Notes: a model not told the origin generated them from the sequence alone. DNA of 64,000 bases from Salvia splendens (GCF_004379255.2 NC_056039.1:22643883-22707882); one strand, 5' to 3'. Shown: positions 33,822-46,580, counted from the first letter of the stretch. Made by a program: numbers and translations.

Positions 33822-34052
33822 AAAAACATGCTGTATTTTAGCATCTTCTTTTTTCTTCATATAGTTGATCATCTCCTCTCTCACATGTGGTAGACATTTA
33901 GGACATTTCGTGTCATTTCTAATCCGCCAACAAAATATTCTTTGACCCTTCGAACTCCCGATGTATTCACCTTATCGCAAAAGTTGCATATAAAATTATA
34001 TTTGTTGTCCAGATCAACTCTTGAATATTTCCTAGTTGGGTCTTGAGACATT
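33822..34052 (-). pseudogene. hAT transposase N-terminus with BED zinc finger
   Basis: The ATG at 34052-34050 starts MSQDPTRKYS, then FICNFCDK...GVRRVKEYF...CPKCLPHVREEM. The CxxC pair and basic residues fit a BED zinc finger, the DNA-binding part of hAT transposases. A one-base deletion after VGGL shifts the frame. Read through it, the text runs to FTAA at the 8-base target site and continues in frame at 25438. It is non-functional. Confidence 0.82.
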
Positions 34053-34638
34053 TTGTATTAAAATGTTCTATAGAAAGAAATAATAATTTATAATTAATTA
34101 TAATTCACAATGTCTAAATTCTGTTTTTAAAAAAATTGAACCTACATAATCAACTAAAGTTTAAAAAATTTACGTCCATTTTTCTCTGTCAATTGTATTA
34201 ATTGTTTTTGGTTATTCCAAAAATATTGAGAATATACTAAAGAACAAAAGTACAAAGTATATATTACAGTAGAATCAACATAGCAAAGAGCTAAAATATT
34301 AAACAATTCTATACATAATACTACAGTATTAAATAAATGCAGGAGTGATTCATATTTCATAGGCTAAGTGTCATCTACACCTGCAACATGGAAAGATAAA
34401 CAACTTTTCCGTTCCACATATGCATGCAGTTCATAATAATCTAGTAGTATAATTTTAGCCTAGAAAAGAGAACATTAAACATAAAAGAGGAAGACCAAGA
34501 TGTACCTTGAGAATCTAGACGCGCTGATTTTCTAAAGAAGAAAGGCGAAGGAGTGGCGGTTGAAGAAGAAAGTGACTTTTGCTGAAGAAGAAAATAAGAA
34601 AATATTTATAGCCTCGGTGATTTTCTGAAGAAGAAAGA
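34053..34638 (-). other. 5' leader of the hAT element, left part
   Basis: A/T-rich, with GAAGAAG runs near 34530-34638. It continues at 51258 after the chromovirus insertion. I see no gene. Confidence 0.6.
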
Positions 34639-37355
34639 TGTCACGACCGCCCTTCTAGGGTATAATAAATGCGGCGATCGCAACTTAAACGGACTTAAAT
34701 ATAACAAGGAAAATAGGCTAGGGTTTCATCAAGGAGGTTTGACCGACATACTAAATGAACAATTAAGTATAAAACAAGAAGGAGACTCGGGTTTAAACAA
34801 TGAGTTGGGCCGGCAATTAATACTCAAAGGAAACGATTGAGAGTTTGACATTATCCAACAGACTCACAAGAAAACAATAACCGGACAAATTTAAGTTCGG
34901 GCCCAACAACTAATAAGTAAAAGAAATATCGCAGCGGAAAACGACCAAGAGAAGGAGTGACGTCATGTGTAAAGACACAACGTCACCCATAATTCAAAGA
35001 TAAACATTTAATTCTTCAAGTTACTTGCTCAACACCACCAACCTCTCGCCGCCGCTCAACCTGCACATAAGGAAAACACATGCCGGGCTGAGTACTATAA
35101 AGATACTCAGTGGACTTATGCCGAAAATATTTTCATAAAAATTCTTATTTATCTATCATTCCATACGTAAGTAACCATCGGGGTTTAGCTTTAGAAAGGC
35201 CCGAGGCACTCAAAATAATTTCCCATTGTAAAAAGTAGACTGATCAGTCATTTTCCCATAGACGTTAGCCATATCCGCACATACATGACAAGGAATGCGG
35301 CTGCAAACCAGGTCACTAGACCGGCCAACCCGTACGCTGACACACGGTCTACCATTGGTGTACACTAATCCAAGTAGAGTTTGCGGCTCTACGAGGACCC
35401 GAATTCGATTTAAATAATAGTGGCAAAAGCCACATCAGATAGGCACGTTAAAACCAAACAAAGCATGATAAACACAATTTCATTCTCATCGGTAAAATAT
35501 TTAGGACATCGTCCTTATTTAAAATAAAGCCCACATCGACTGCTTAGATTTCAAGTATTTCCTTTCCCTTGCTATCATGCTGAGAGTGCGAGTTATCACC
35601 TTTAAATTATGTGTATCACAATTAGTCTCAAATACCGACTCAAAATCATGCATGTCCCCAACGTTCCCCTTTTTCCCATCAATTCATTTTATCAACATGA
35701 GAAAACATCATAGCATATATCAACGTACAACACATCACCTCATCATCGAATTGGTTTCTTAACCCATATGCATCATGTATATCATTCAAAACTTACTCAT
35801 CAAGATCAATTGAACGTGGTAGAAAACTGGCAGTACAACACAATCATATTGTAAAAATCATTAAAATTTCATCCGACCTCCGTTTGGGCTAAACTTTTAC
35901 CACAATACAGTAGACACATCAAAGATCATCCAGTTATATTTTCACATCAAAATCTCATCTTTAGGTCGGTCAAATCAAAAACTGAACCTACTGGCCGAGA
36001 AAACAATTTCTGGTAGAACTGTGCAGTCAACTTAAAAAATTCACTAAAGATTCATCTGTCGTCCAAATAGGTTGAAATTTTCACACAACACAGAAGACAC
36101 CTTAAAGTGTACTCAGAAAAAAGAATGGAACAAAAAAGGAGTTCGTTTGGTCGGTCAAACATGCATCGGAATCTACTGTCCGAACACTACAGATTTCAGA
36201 CTTCACAATTCCGAATTAGGGTTTACCAAATATTCATCCCACCCGATTAATTTCTTATATGCATGAGGGCATTGAAATAAATGTTTGAAAGGGGAGGATG
36301 AGAGAAGAAGTTCAATTATACCTTGTTGATTGAAATGATCGGCAGAACAAGGTAAAATCTTGATTCTTCAACAAATTCTTTAAGAGATCTTGAGTGAAAG
36401 GGAAGAACAAGTGGTGGAGGAGTGGAGAAGAGAGGCGTGTAGAATGAGGAAGGAGGGAGGCGTGTTGGAGGCTAGGTTTAGGGCTTTCTCTCCTCTCTTA
36501 TTTATAGAGTTAGAAAATAAATATCCCACAATTAATTAAAGATTTGGGAGACTAAAATAAATGGAGATTTGAAGGAGATATGAGGGAGAGATTGGTGTGA
36601 ATTATGGGGAGGAATAAGGAGAAGTTTCAAAAATCATAGGCTATTTAATTAGCCTATGATTAAATTTTGTATTTCACGGAGTAGAATAAAATAATACGGA
36701 GCAGAATAAAATAATAAAATCCTACTATTAAAATAGGGAGTAGGCGTTTTTTTTGTGTTCCTCCCACAAGGAATAAATCCCAAATTTTTAAGGCAAGATT
36801 TCCTTAGATATGCTAGTATATTCATTATTTATTCATGGAATGAAGTAAATAGGGGAACAATTAGTATGATGAATAATTCCTCCTCTCCAAGATTAGGAGA
36901 TTTTCAAAATCTCCATGGGCAAGCATGGGGGTCGATTTTTTTCCCCATGAAGAAGATAAAGAATAATTGGTTTTGGATTTAATTTGGATAATTATCCCAA
37001 GCAAATAATTAAATCCATGGAAAATAGAATCCCTCTCAAATAAATAGGAGTGGTCGAATATTTCAAAAAAATGGACAAGGTAATTATTGATGATCCCATT
37101 TAATATCACTCACCCTTAGAAAAAATAATTCGTCGCAATATATATCACCCCGTATCAATTATTCAACTGCCACGTCATATATTCCACATCCTTGACTATT
37201 CCAACCAAACTCAATTCCAAGGCACAATTAGGTCACATAAAATTTAAGCAATTAATTCACTCATCATTTAATTCGCATACTTCACGGCATTAAAAGCATT
37301 AAATGCAAAAAAATTTATGCTTCGCAAATTAGGGTTCCGAAAGTGGGGCGTTACA
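34639..37355 (-). repeat. 3' LTR of the chromovirus
   Basis: It is nearly identical to 48516-51257 and lacks a 24-base segment present there near 50135-50158. On the internal side the polypurine tract AAGGTTGGTAGGA (minus strand, 37356-37368) adjoins it. Confidence 0.95.
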
Positions 37356-37399
37356 TCCTACCAACCTTAATAAAAATTTCGTCCCAAAATTTGGTATCC

Positions 37400-40300
37400 T
37401 CAAGGAAAGAGTTCGGGGTGTAGTTCTGTCATCTTGTCCTCATTCTCCCATGTGGCCTCTTCGTGCCCATGATTTCTCCAAAGTACTTTCACGTAAGCAA
37501 CCGGTTTATTTCTCACGTTCTGGATCCTTCGTTCCAAAATCGTTTGGGGTCTCTCCTCATAGCTCAAGTCCAGGTTCAAAGGGACATCTTCGTAGCGAAT
37601 CACGTGCTTTGGATCGAACACGTATTTCCGCAACTACGACACATGCAAGACGTTGTGTACATTCCCAAGGCTTGGGGGTAGCGCCAAACGGTATACAACA
37701 GGACCCACACCTTCAAGGATTTCATACGGCCCAATAAATTGCGGTTTTAATTTTCCCTTGACACCAAAACGCGTTATCCCTTTCGACAGGGATACCTTGA
37801 GGAAAACTTTGTCGCCGACATGAAATTGTAAGTCGGTTCGCCTGGCGTCCGCGTATGACTTCTGTCTGTCTTGAGCTTCTTTTATCCTTCCACGAATTTG
37901 TCGGACGATTTCAACCATCTCTTCAACTGCGTCGGGTCCAAGTACTCTTCTCTCACCAACTTCGTCCCAGTAGAGCGGAGATCTACACTTTCTCCCATAC
38001 AAGGCCTCATACGGCGCCATGTTTATCGTTGCCTGGAAACTGTTGTTGTATGCGAACTCGATCAGTGGTAGTGCGGACTCCCAACTTCCTCCTCGGTCCA
38101 GCACCACAGCTCTCAACATATCCTCGAGGGTTTGGATCGTTCTTTCGGACTGCCCGTATGTTTGCGGGTGAAACGATGTGCTAAAATTCAATCGAGTTCC
38201 TAGCTCACGTTGTAGGCTGATCCAAAACCTTGAAGTGAACTTCGGGTCACGGTCAGACGTGATCGTCACTGGGACTCCATGCAGTTGCACTATTTCTTTT
38301 ATATAAATTTGAGCTAGCTTGTTTGATCCATAGGTTATGGGAATTGGTATGAAGTGTGCACTCTTGGTGAGTCGGTCTATGATTACCCATATGGCAGTAT
38401 TCCCTTTTTGCGTCTTTGGCAATGCTGTCACAAAATCCATGGCGATGTGCTCCCATTTCCACTCGGGAATTTTTAGTGGTTGCAACTTTCCGTACGGTCG
38501 TTGATGTAGAGCATTCACCTGTTGGCAGGCTAAGCAGCGCTCTATAAATGCTGCTATATCCCTCTTCATACCGTTCCACCAAAAGGACTTTTTCAAGTCT
38601 GGTACATTTTCGTACTCCCTGGGTGGGCGGTGTAAGGAGTCTCATGAGCTTCACTCATAACTTCGTTTTTGAGCTCTTCGTTGTCCGGCATGCATAGTCT
38701 TCCTTTGAAGGTAAGAGCTTTGTCACCTTCTTCACTAAAATTCCCAGATTCACCGGTTCGCACTTCTACACGAATTTCCTCAAATTTCGCATCCATCCGT
38801 TGTGCTTCAATAATTCTTGGCCTTAGATCAGGTTCAATCACCAAGGTGGCGATTCAGCCTTCCACCGTTTCAGGTGCCTTTACCACTTCCAAACGCATCT
38901 TGCTAAATTCGCGTATCAAGCTTTCTTCTTTGGTGAGGAAAGTGGCCAGTTGGGAATGGCCCTTCCGGCTCAAGGCATCTGCCACTACATTTTCCTTGTC
39001 GGGGTGGTAATTGATGCCACAGTCGTAGTCCTTCACCAATTCGAGCCATCTTCGTTGTCGCATGTTTAAATCTTTTTGCTCGAAGAAATACTTTAGGCTT
39101 TTGTGGTCCGTAAAGATCTCGCATCGAACTCCGTAGAGGTGATGTCTCCAGATCTTTAAGGCGTGTACTACCGCTGCTAACTCCAAGTCGTGGGTTGGGT
39201 AGTTCAACTCGTGTGGCCTTTGTTGTCGTGATGCGTAGGCAATCACTTTGTTATTTTGCATCAAAACACATCCAAGTCCCACCTTCGAAGCGTCAGTGTA
39301 GACCACGTAGCTCATTCCAGGCTCTGGCACAGCTAAGATGGGTGCAGTGGTCAGTTTCTTCTTCAAAAGTTGAAAACTTGTCTCACACTCCGGGGTCCAA
39401 TTGACTTTTACCCCCTTCTTGAGTTGTTGATTCATTGGCCTCGCTATCTTGGAGAATCCTTCTATAAACCTTCGGTAATATCCTGCCAAACCCAGGAAAC
39501 TCCGAATCTCGTTTGGTGTCGAAGGTGCCTTCCATTGTTGTACCGCCTCAACCTTGGCGGGATCCACTCGGATTCCTTCTGCCGACACGATGTGACCGAG
39601 AAAATTGACTTCGTTCAGCCAAAACTCACACTTGCTGAATTTGGCATATAGCTTCTCGGTCCTTAACGCCTCCAAGGTGATTCGTAGATGTTCCTCGTGC
39701 TCTTTCTCATTCTTCGAGTAGGCGAGTACGTCATCTATGAAGATCAAGACAAATTTATCCAAGTATGGGTGGAATACTCTATTCATCAGATCCATGAATA
39801 CTGCGGGTGCATTTGTCAATCCGAATGGCATTACCATAAACTCATAGTGACCATATCTTGTGCGGAATGCGGTCATCGGTATGTCTTCCCTTCGGACCCT
39901 CAATTGGTGGTATCCGGACCTTAAGTCCATCTTTGAAAACACGCCGGCTCCTCGGAGTTGGTCGAATAGGTCCTCTATCCTTGGCAGTGGTTATTTGTTT
40001 TTTAGGGTCATTTTGTTCAACTCTCTATAGTCGATACACATCCTCATCGACCCATCTTTCTTCTTGACAAATAGCACAGGAGCGCCCCACGGTGAGACAC
40101 TGGGCCTAATGAAACCCAGGTCCATAAGCTCCTGAAGTTGTATCTTGAGTTCTTCTAACTCTTTAGGCGCCATTCGGTATGGTGCCTTGGACACAGGCGC
40201 CGACCCTGGCTCTAGGTCGATTGTGAACTCCAGTTGTTGATCTGGCGGTGGTCCAGGCAAAGTTTCGGGGAAAATGTCTGGAAATTCTCGTACAACGGCA

Positions 40301-40515
40301 ACATCTTCCACTTTCCTTTCTCCTACCTCCTCTCCTTGTAGATAGACAAGATAGGCGGGACGCCCCTTTCTCACCATCGTACTAGCTTGAAGTGCGGAGA
40401 TGATAGATGTTCGCCGGTTAATCGAGATTCCATGGTATATGGTGGGTACCTCCCCCGGGGCTTGCAGAGATAATTGTCTCTCCTTGCAACGAATAGTAGC
40501 AAAGTTCGCAACTAA
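37400..40515 (-). pseudogene. Chromovirus pol: RT, RNase H, integrase, chromodomain; broken
   Basis: It continues the gag frame. Stops are at 40516-40518 (Trp codon to TAG), 39988-39990 (in NKYPLPRI-type text) and 38851-38853; a frameshift lies near 38595 and another stop at 37631-37633. [12 protein letters not shown] (about 40035), FIDDVLAYS (39720). RNase [14 protein letters not shown] (39290), [28 protein letters not shown]. Integrase: HxxxxxxH and CLACQ, AMDFVTALP, TSDRDPKFTS, and SERTIQTLED with the catalytic Glu. The last 60 residues (LERRIQNVRNKPVAYVKVLW, EEATWE) are a chromodomain, which is thought to steer integration to heterochromatin. Confidence 0.93.
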
Positions 40516-41934
40516 CTAATCCATCCCCAAGATTATGTCGAAATCCCCCATTGCCATGACTTGTAAGTTGTGAGCGACTAACTTAAGTTCTCCCATAACA
40601 AATTCTACGTTCGGGCATGTTCGAGAGATTTTTATTGTCCCACCCACTGGTGAAGACACTACCATCTTATGTTCAGATTTGTTAACAGGCAAGCTCAAAG
40701 TATCCATACACAAGTCAGATATGAAAGAATGCGATGCGCCCGTATCAAACAACACAACAATGGGAGTGTCGAGGATTTTGCCCATACCTGCCAGGTTTCC
40801 CTTCTCGTGACTCCCTGGTTCAGTCTTGGGTTGTTTCTGTCTCAAGGCATATGCTCTAGCCTGAGGAAGGAGTCTTGGGCGGTAAGGTTGTTGTTGTCGC
40901 GGAGGTTGATCACGATTTCCCCTTGATTCTATTTGCGGTGTCCTCGGCTGCTGGCGGGATCCTTGAGGGTTCTGTCTGGACCCTATTGCCACATTCTTGC
41001 TCGGGCACTCTCTGGAGAAGTGGCCGTTTCCCCCACAGTTGAAGCACTTAGTGGTGTTCTGAATTCTACATTCCCCAAAATGGTACTTGGAGCACACATT
41101 GCATTGGGGTGGCTTGGGTCAGAAGTCGCCTCTCTGGTTAGACGAGTTCTGCCCTCTACTATACTGTGGTCGGTTCTGGGTGGGCTGGTACCTCTTGTTG
41201 TCGTACGGGGTCCCAATCCCCTCCCACTTCCTCTTCTCTCGAGAGTGGTGTGGTGGAGGTAGTGCCAAAGTAGTGTTTTCCTTCACCCTCTCCTGGGGCA
41301 TAGCTGCCTCAATATCCAGTGCAAGGGCTAATGCTTCCGCGTAGGGAAGTCTCCCACGACTAGCCAACGACATCCTTATCGCATGCCTTAGTCCCTCACG
41401 GAACTTTTCAGCCAGCTTCTCATCGGTATCGACTTGATCAGGTGCGTACCAGCTCATGCTGTTGAGCGCACGGTCGTATTCGGTCACGGTCATTCGCCCT
41501 TGGGTCAGATTGTAAAATTCTGACGCCTTAGCCTTCTGATAGCTCTTTGGTACATACTTATTATACATCTCGGTCTTGAAGCCGTCCCAAGTCATCCCCA
41601 CTGCTTGATCTCGGGGCATTGTCTTTATCCTGGTGTCCCACCAGAAGTCAGCGGCCTCGGTTAGTTGGTAGGTCACACAACTCAACCGTTCTTTATCATT
41701 GCACCCTAAGATTGCGAAAATGTGCTCCAATGCGCGTATCTGTGATTCGGCCTTGGCCTGTTGTCCTATTCCATAAAAAATGGGAGGTTTTTTCTCTAGG
41801 AATAGCTTCACAATTTCACGGTCAACCGGTGGTGGAGGAGGTGGTGGTGGAGGTATGGGTTGGGTCACACTTTCCACCATCGTCTGAGGGGTAGGTTCAT
41901 GGTTCCCACGTCTTATGTTAAGTCTTGGCGGCAT
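40516..41934 (-). pseudogene. Chromovirus gag and protease
   Basis: The start is the ATG at 41934 (MPPRLNIRRG), followed by a run of nine prolines. The capsid domain includes LTEAADFWWD and YVPKSYQKAKASEFYNLTQG. A TGA stop lies at 41119-41121, and the same frame continues with the zinc knuckle CFNCGGNGHFSREC (about 41040). Protease is VLFDTGASHSFISD (about 40750), with the DTGA catalytic motif. Gag-pol is one frame of about 1500 codons, the usual size for this lineage. Confidence 0.92.
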
Positions 41935-42712
41935 TCTGATTCATTATCACACGAATTATTGCATTTATTCAAAACCCAAGAATAGTTATGTGGTACAGTT
42001 GAAGAGGGGGATTCAAGGGGCAGTTGCATCATGGAATAATAAGGAGCTTTTGCTAGACATGGTATCAAAATACAACTGTACAAAATGTTAGCAAGAGAGT
42101 AATTGCAAAATAGCATAGCAAGAGGCAATTGTGTCACCAGATAGTAAAAGAGGGATTGCACAACAAAATAGTAGAAGGTAACTGTTCAATAGTGTAATAG
42201 GAGGCAATTTGTACAATAGAATGACAATCACAAGTATTCAATAGAACGGTAAGAGACAACTGCAAGATAGTGTGGTCGAATACAATTGTACAGTAAGATA
42301 ACAAAAGACAATTGTATAATGAGATAGTAAGGATGGTTTCAAGTCATGACAAGAAGCAATTGTGCAATCGAGTAGCAAGAGATGATTGTGTAATAGTACG
42401 TCGAAGGTAAATGGTGCCATAGGAAAAGACGATTACAATATAATATAGCAAAAGGTAATTGCGCCATAGGTTAGCAAAAAGGTAATCGCACAATTAGATA
42501 ATAAGGAATGGTACCCAATCATTGCACAATAGGATAGCAAAAGACAAGAATTTCCCATAGAAATATCAAACGTTGCCTCCAAAAGGTCTTAGTTCCAACA
42601 CAAAAAAGCTAAAGAGTAAAAAAAAGTGGAAAGAAGATGGTAAGGTCAAGCAAAACAGTAGAGTATCAAAACATAGGGAAAAGTGTAACAAGATATTCCA
42701 AAATTTTCATTT
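41935..42712 (-). other. Chromovirus leader with degenerate CAATTG repeats
   Basis: Between 41950 and 42550 a loose repeat of 25-35 bases recurs, with the core AGCAAGAGACAATTGTGCAATAG in many variants. It has no coding potential. Confidence 0.65.
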
Positions 42713-43351
42713 CTAATTATCTTCATCCTTCTCCCCCTTCTCCTCGGTCTCTCCAACACTCTCTCCGTTTGGGTCCTCTTCCTCCTCGTCCGGTTCCTCT
42801 TCCTCACTTTCCTCCTTGGCACCTACGGGCGGAGGGGTCATCCCAAAACTCCTATCAACCTCTCTGTTGATTCTTAGAGGGACCGAGACACGCATTCCGA
42901 GTCTCATTCTCTTAGGGACACGGGAGACGTGTGGCTCCTCGTCGCAGCGATACTTCCGCATGTGGGCTTGAACCGGCGGATAGATATGTGGAGGTGGATC
43001 ACGTGGTGGTCCGTCGAATGCAGCTATCATGGCCGGATGTAGCACCTTTACAAGGCCGATCAAATCCCCCCGCGATGTGTATTCGGGCGGGCTATACCAT
43101 GTGAATGACTCAGATGCCTGGGCGGCCCACTCGCTCCAAGGAGATGGTAGAGTGTGGATGAGCTTTTTGATCCCCTCGTGATGGGTGGCTCCCCCATACG
43201 CGTAGGCGTTCATCCATCTATTGTAAAATTCGGTGACGTAGGACATAAGAAAGAGCTCCCCATCCCACTCGTAATCTCGGTAGTGTTCCACTGGGCGGTT
43301 CCTATCGCTGGCGTAGCGATTACGCATCGGAGCATAATACCGTTGGGCCAT
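42713..43351 (-). CDS. Extra ORF (212 residues) upstream of gag in the chromovirus; function unknown
   Basis: The frame is fully open from ATG 43351 to the stop at 42713, whereas gag-pol in the same element has stops. Residues 1-130 are aromatic- and tryptophan-rich (WMNAYAYGG, SPWSEWAAQASESFTWYSPP). The middle is proline-rich (GPPRDPPPHIYPP), then basic (RVPKRMRLGMRV), and the last 40 residues are nearly all Glu/Asp. I recognise no domain. It has the element's orientation and lies in the leader, so it may be an accessory ORF of this subfamily or captured host sequence. It sits about 100 bases from the (TA)n cluster. Whether it is translated is unknown. Confidence 0.55.
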   Translation of the reverse strand: MAQRYYAPMRNRYASDRNRPVEHYRDYEWDGELFLMSYVTEFYNRWMNAYAYGGATHHEGIKKLIHTLPSPWSEWAAQASESFTWYSPPEYTSRGDLIGLVKVLHPAMIAAFDGPPRDPPPHIYPPVQAHMRKYRCDEEPHVSRVPKRMRLGMRVSVPLRINREVDRSFGMTPPPVGAKEESEEEEPDEEEEDPNGESVGETEEKGEKDEDN

Positions 43352-43453
43352 CCAAAAAGAGAAAACTCATCATCAGCACAAAGATTGAAAGAAACAATAG
43401 TGTATGAGGTTTCGAATGATGCTGAGAATGTGATGGGTGCGTATATATATATA
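43352..43453. other. Chromovirus leader up to the (TA)n insertion site
   Basis: A short non-coding stretch ending in a TA run (43442-43453), where the cluster of three elements begins. Confidence 0.6.
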
Positions 43454-45110
43454 GGGGTGCATTATAATGATAACCCCAATTTCCGTAATAACCCTATAAC
43501 CAAATCTGGACCACATATTTTTAAAATCACGCGGTTGATATTCAAACTTAGATTTACTTCATAAAAAAAGTGCGGGGGTAAATATGTCATTTCGCTCATG
43601 ATAAAATTTACGTATCCAAATTTCGCTCATTTAATTTCTGAATTTCGCTCATTTTATCATTTTATCAGTCAGTCAAAAGTATCATTTTATCAACTCAGAG
43701 TATCATTCAATAAGCCTAACATATATCATTTTATCAGTCAGTCAAAAGTATCATTTTATCAACTCAGAGTATCATTCTATCCGGCAAAACTATCATTTTA
43801 TCAGTTTTATGTCATTTTGTCACGTTAAAGTATCATTTTATCAGCTTATATTTCTTCAGCTAAACTATCATTTTTATAAGGTTACTGTCATTTTATCCGC
43901 TTAGATTATCATTTTATTAGGTAAAAGTATCATTTTATTAAACAAAAATGTCATTTAATACACCAAAAATACCTATCATTCTATCGGCTGAAAGTATCAT
44001 TCTACCCGACAAAACTATCATTCTATCGGCTGAAAGTATCATTCTATCCGGAAAAACTATCATTTTATTAGTTTTATGTCATTTTGTCACGTTAAAGTAT
44101 CATTTTATCAGCTTATATGCAATTTCTTCAGCTAAACTATCATTTTTATATGGTTACTGTCATTTTATCCGCTTAGATTATCATTTTATCAGGTAAAAGT
44201 ATCATTTTACTAAACAAAAATGTCATTTTATACACCAAAAATACCTATCATTCTATCGGCTGAAAATATCATTCTACCCGGCAAAACTATCATTCTATCT
44301 GGCAAAACTATCATTTTATGCAGTAAACCTAACATTTATAAGCTAAAAGTATCATTTTATCAACTCAGAGTATCATTCTATCCGGAAAAACTATCATTTT
44401 TATAAGGTTTCTGTAATTTTATCCGCTTAGATTATAATTTTATCAGGTGAAAGTATCATTTTATTAAACAAAAATGTCATTTTATACACAAAAAATACCT
44501 ATCATTCTATCGGCTGAAAGTATCATTCTACCCGACAAAACTATCATTCTATCGGCTGAAAGTATCATTCTATCCGGAAAAACTATCATTTTATGCAGTA
44601 AACCTAACATTTATAAGCTAAAAGTATCATTTTATCAACTCAGAGTATCATTCTATCCGGCAAAACTATCATTCTATGCAATAAACCTATCATTTTATCA
44701 GTCGGTCAAAAGTATCATTTTATCAACTCAGAGTATCATTCTATCCGGCAAAACTATCATTCTATGCAATAAACCTATCATTTTATCATTTTATCATTTT
44801 ACGTGATATTTGACGAAATTCAGAAATTAAATGAGGGAAATGACAGTTTTACCCCCGCGATTTTTTTTATGAAGTAAATCTAAGTTTGAATCTCAAAACT
44901 ATCATTCTATGCAATAAACCAATCATTTTATCATTTTACGTGATATTTGGCAAAATTCAGAAATTAAATGAGAGAAATGACAGTTTTACCCCCGCATTTT
45001 TTTTATGAAGTAAATCTAAGTTTGAATCTCAACCGCATGATTAGAAATATGTGTGGTCCAGATTTGGTTATAGGGTTATTACGATATTTAGGGGTTATCA
45101 TCTGATCACG
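43454..45110. mobile_element. (TA)n-targeted foldback-like element, family C
   Basis: The left end (GATAACCCC...CGTAATAACCCTATAACCAAATCTGGACCACA...) is repeated inverted at the right end (about 44960-45110), an inverted repeat of some 150-200 bases. A second partial copy of the right arm lies at 44810-44930. Between the arms is a dense array of TATCATTTTATC-type units. The left side borders a TA run, the right side a (CT)n(TA)n run. No protein is encoded; open frames at 43598-44806 are translations of the repeat. Confidence 0.82.
43660..44800. repeat. Tandem array of TATCATTTTATC / TATCATTCTATCCGG units in family C
   Basis: Short units of about 20 bases are organised in higher-order repeats; the block starting AAATGTCATTTWATACACMAA recurs at about 43947, 44219 and 44474. 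Confidence 0.85.
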
Positions 45111-45111
45111 A

Positions 45112-45170
<59 letters not shown>
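45111..45170. repeat. (CT)n(TA)n microsatellite between families C and A
   Basis: CT repeat (45112-45133) running into TA repeat (45134-45170). Confidence 0.92.
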
Positions 45171-45172
<2 letters not shown>

Positions 45173-45359
45173 TTAGTGATCAAGATATAACTAATTTTAA
45201 GTGTATAACTAGAGAACAAATCTCAGCCACACATTATCTTAATCCAATGACTAAAATAAGCATACATTTTTAACTCATACAAATTGCATAGGGACATTTT
45301 GGGAAATCAAACACACACACCATTCCTGCATATACACACACCATTCTCGTAGACACACT

Positions 45360-45715
45360 ATGCTCTCTCTCAAAGGAGGTGATGGAGCACGACTCCACTT
45401 CCTCTCCGGCGACGGGATGAAGAATTACCCGGCGGCGCCGGCGTACTCCATCTTGGACACGAGCTTCGACTTCTCCAACTACACGACCGTCACAATCCCC
45501 ACCGTGTCGTTCGCATTCGGCGGCGGAGTGAAGATCGGCCTCATCCCGTCGGGGATACTGATATCGGTTTGCTCCACGGTGGCGTGCCTTGCTTTCGCCG
45601 GAAACGGAGATGCCACAGACACCGGAATCTTCGGAAACACGCAGCAATTGATATTTGAAGTGGTGTATGATGTCGCCGGAGGGAAGCTGGGATTCGGTGC
45701 AGCTGGATGTTGATT
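45360..45715 (+). pseudogene. Captured fragment: C-terminal part of a plant aspartic protease (nepenthesin/nucellin type)
   Basis: The open frame of 117 residues reads LDTSFDFSNYTTVTIPTVSF, FGGGVKI, SGILISV, CLAFAGN and GIFGNTQQLIFEVVYDVAGG, then KLGFGAAGC and a stop. This is the C-terminal lobe (TAXi_C) of chloroplast nucellin-like/ASPG-type aspartic proteases and keeps the natural stop. The N-terminal lobe, signal peptide and first catalytic Asp are missing, so it cannot be active. It lies wholly within a transposon. No intron is needed, as in many genes of this family. Confidence 0.85.
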
Positions 45716-45949
45716 CATAGTAGTAGTTTCTTACATTTAAAAAAAAACATATGAATTTTCTCCAAAGAATGGAAATATGTTAGTGTGTATGTATATGGTA
45801 TGATTTCAGAAAATTTTAAATAAAAAATTGTGTTTCAAGAAACAGAGGTGAACTGTTGGAGTGATTGTCAAATTGAATTTGTGATGCACGATGTGCGTTC
45901 AATTACATCCTTGAACGGCATTTTTCAATGTCTTTAACCCGGTAACAAA

Positions 45950-46580
45950 ATACATCACTCTTAGCATGATTTTACTTCACTCTTGTTTACAAAACACATC
46001 ACTCTTAGCATGATTGTACTTCACTCTTGTTTACAAAACACAACACTCTTAGCATGATTTTACTTCACTCTTGTTTACAAAACACATCACTCTTAGTATG
46101 ATTTTACTTCACTCTTGTTTACAAAACACATCACTCTTAACGTGATTTTACTTCACTCTTGTTTACAAAACATATCTTTCTTATTATGATTTTACTTCAC
46201 TGTTGTTTACAAAACACATCACTCTTAGCATGATTTTACTTCAATCGTGTTTACAAAACACATCACTCTTAGCATGATTTTACTTCACTGTTGTTTACAA
46301 AACACATCACTCTTAGTATGATTTTACTTCACTCTTGTTTACAAAACACATCACTCTTAACGTGATTTTACTTCACTCTTGTTTACAAAACACATCACTC
46401 TTAGTATGATTTTACTTCACTCTTGTTTACAAAACACATCACTCTTAGCGTGATTTTACTTCACTCTTGTTTACAAAACACATCACTCTTAGCATGATTT
46501 TACTTCACTCTTGTTTACAAAACACATCACTCTTAGCATGATTTTAATTCGCTCTTGTTTACTAAACACATCACTCTTAT
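45950..46580. repeat. 44-base minisatellite inside family A copy 2
   Basis: About 14 copies of the unit seen at 31640-32520, here mostly in the CACTCTTAGCATGATTTTAC form. Confidence 0.95.

Noticed and set aside
37450..41900. Several plus-strand open frames of 60-110 residues across this region
   Set aside because: They are antisense to the well-supported chromovirus gag-pol on the minus strand.
43660..44806. Open frames rich in FYHFISQ / IILSGKT-type text
   Set aside because: They are translations of TATCATTTTATC tandem repeats in an inverted-repeat element, not a gene.
45360..45715. Functional aspartic protease gene
   Set aside because: Only the C-terminal lobe is present and it lies within a transposon with known ends.
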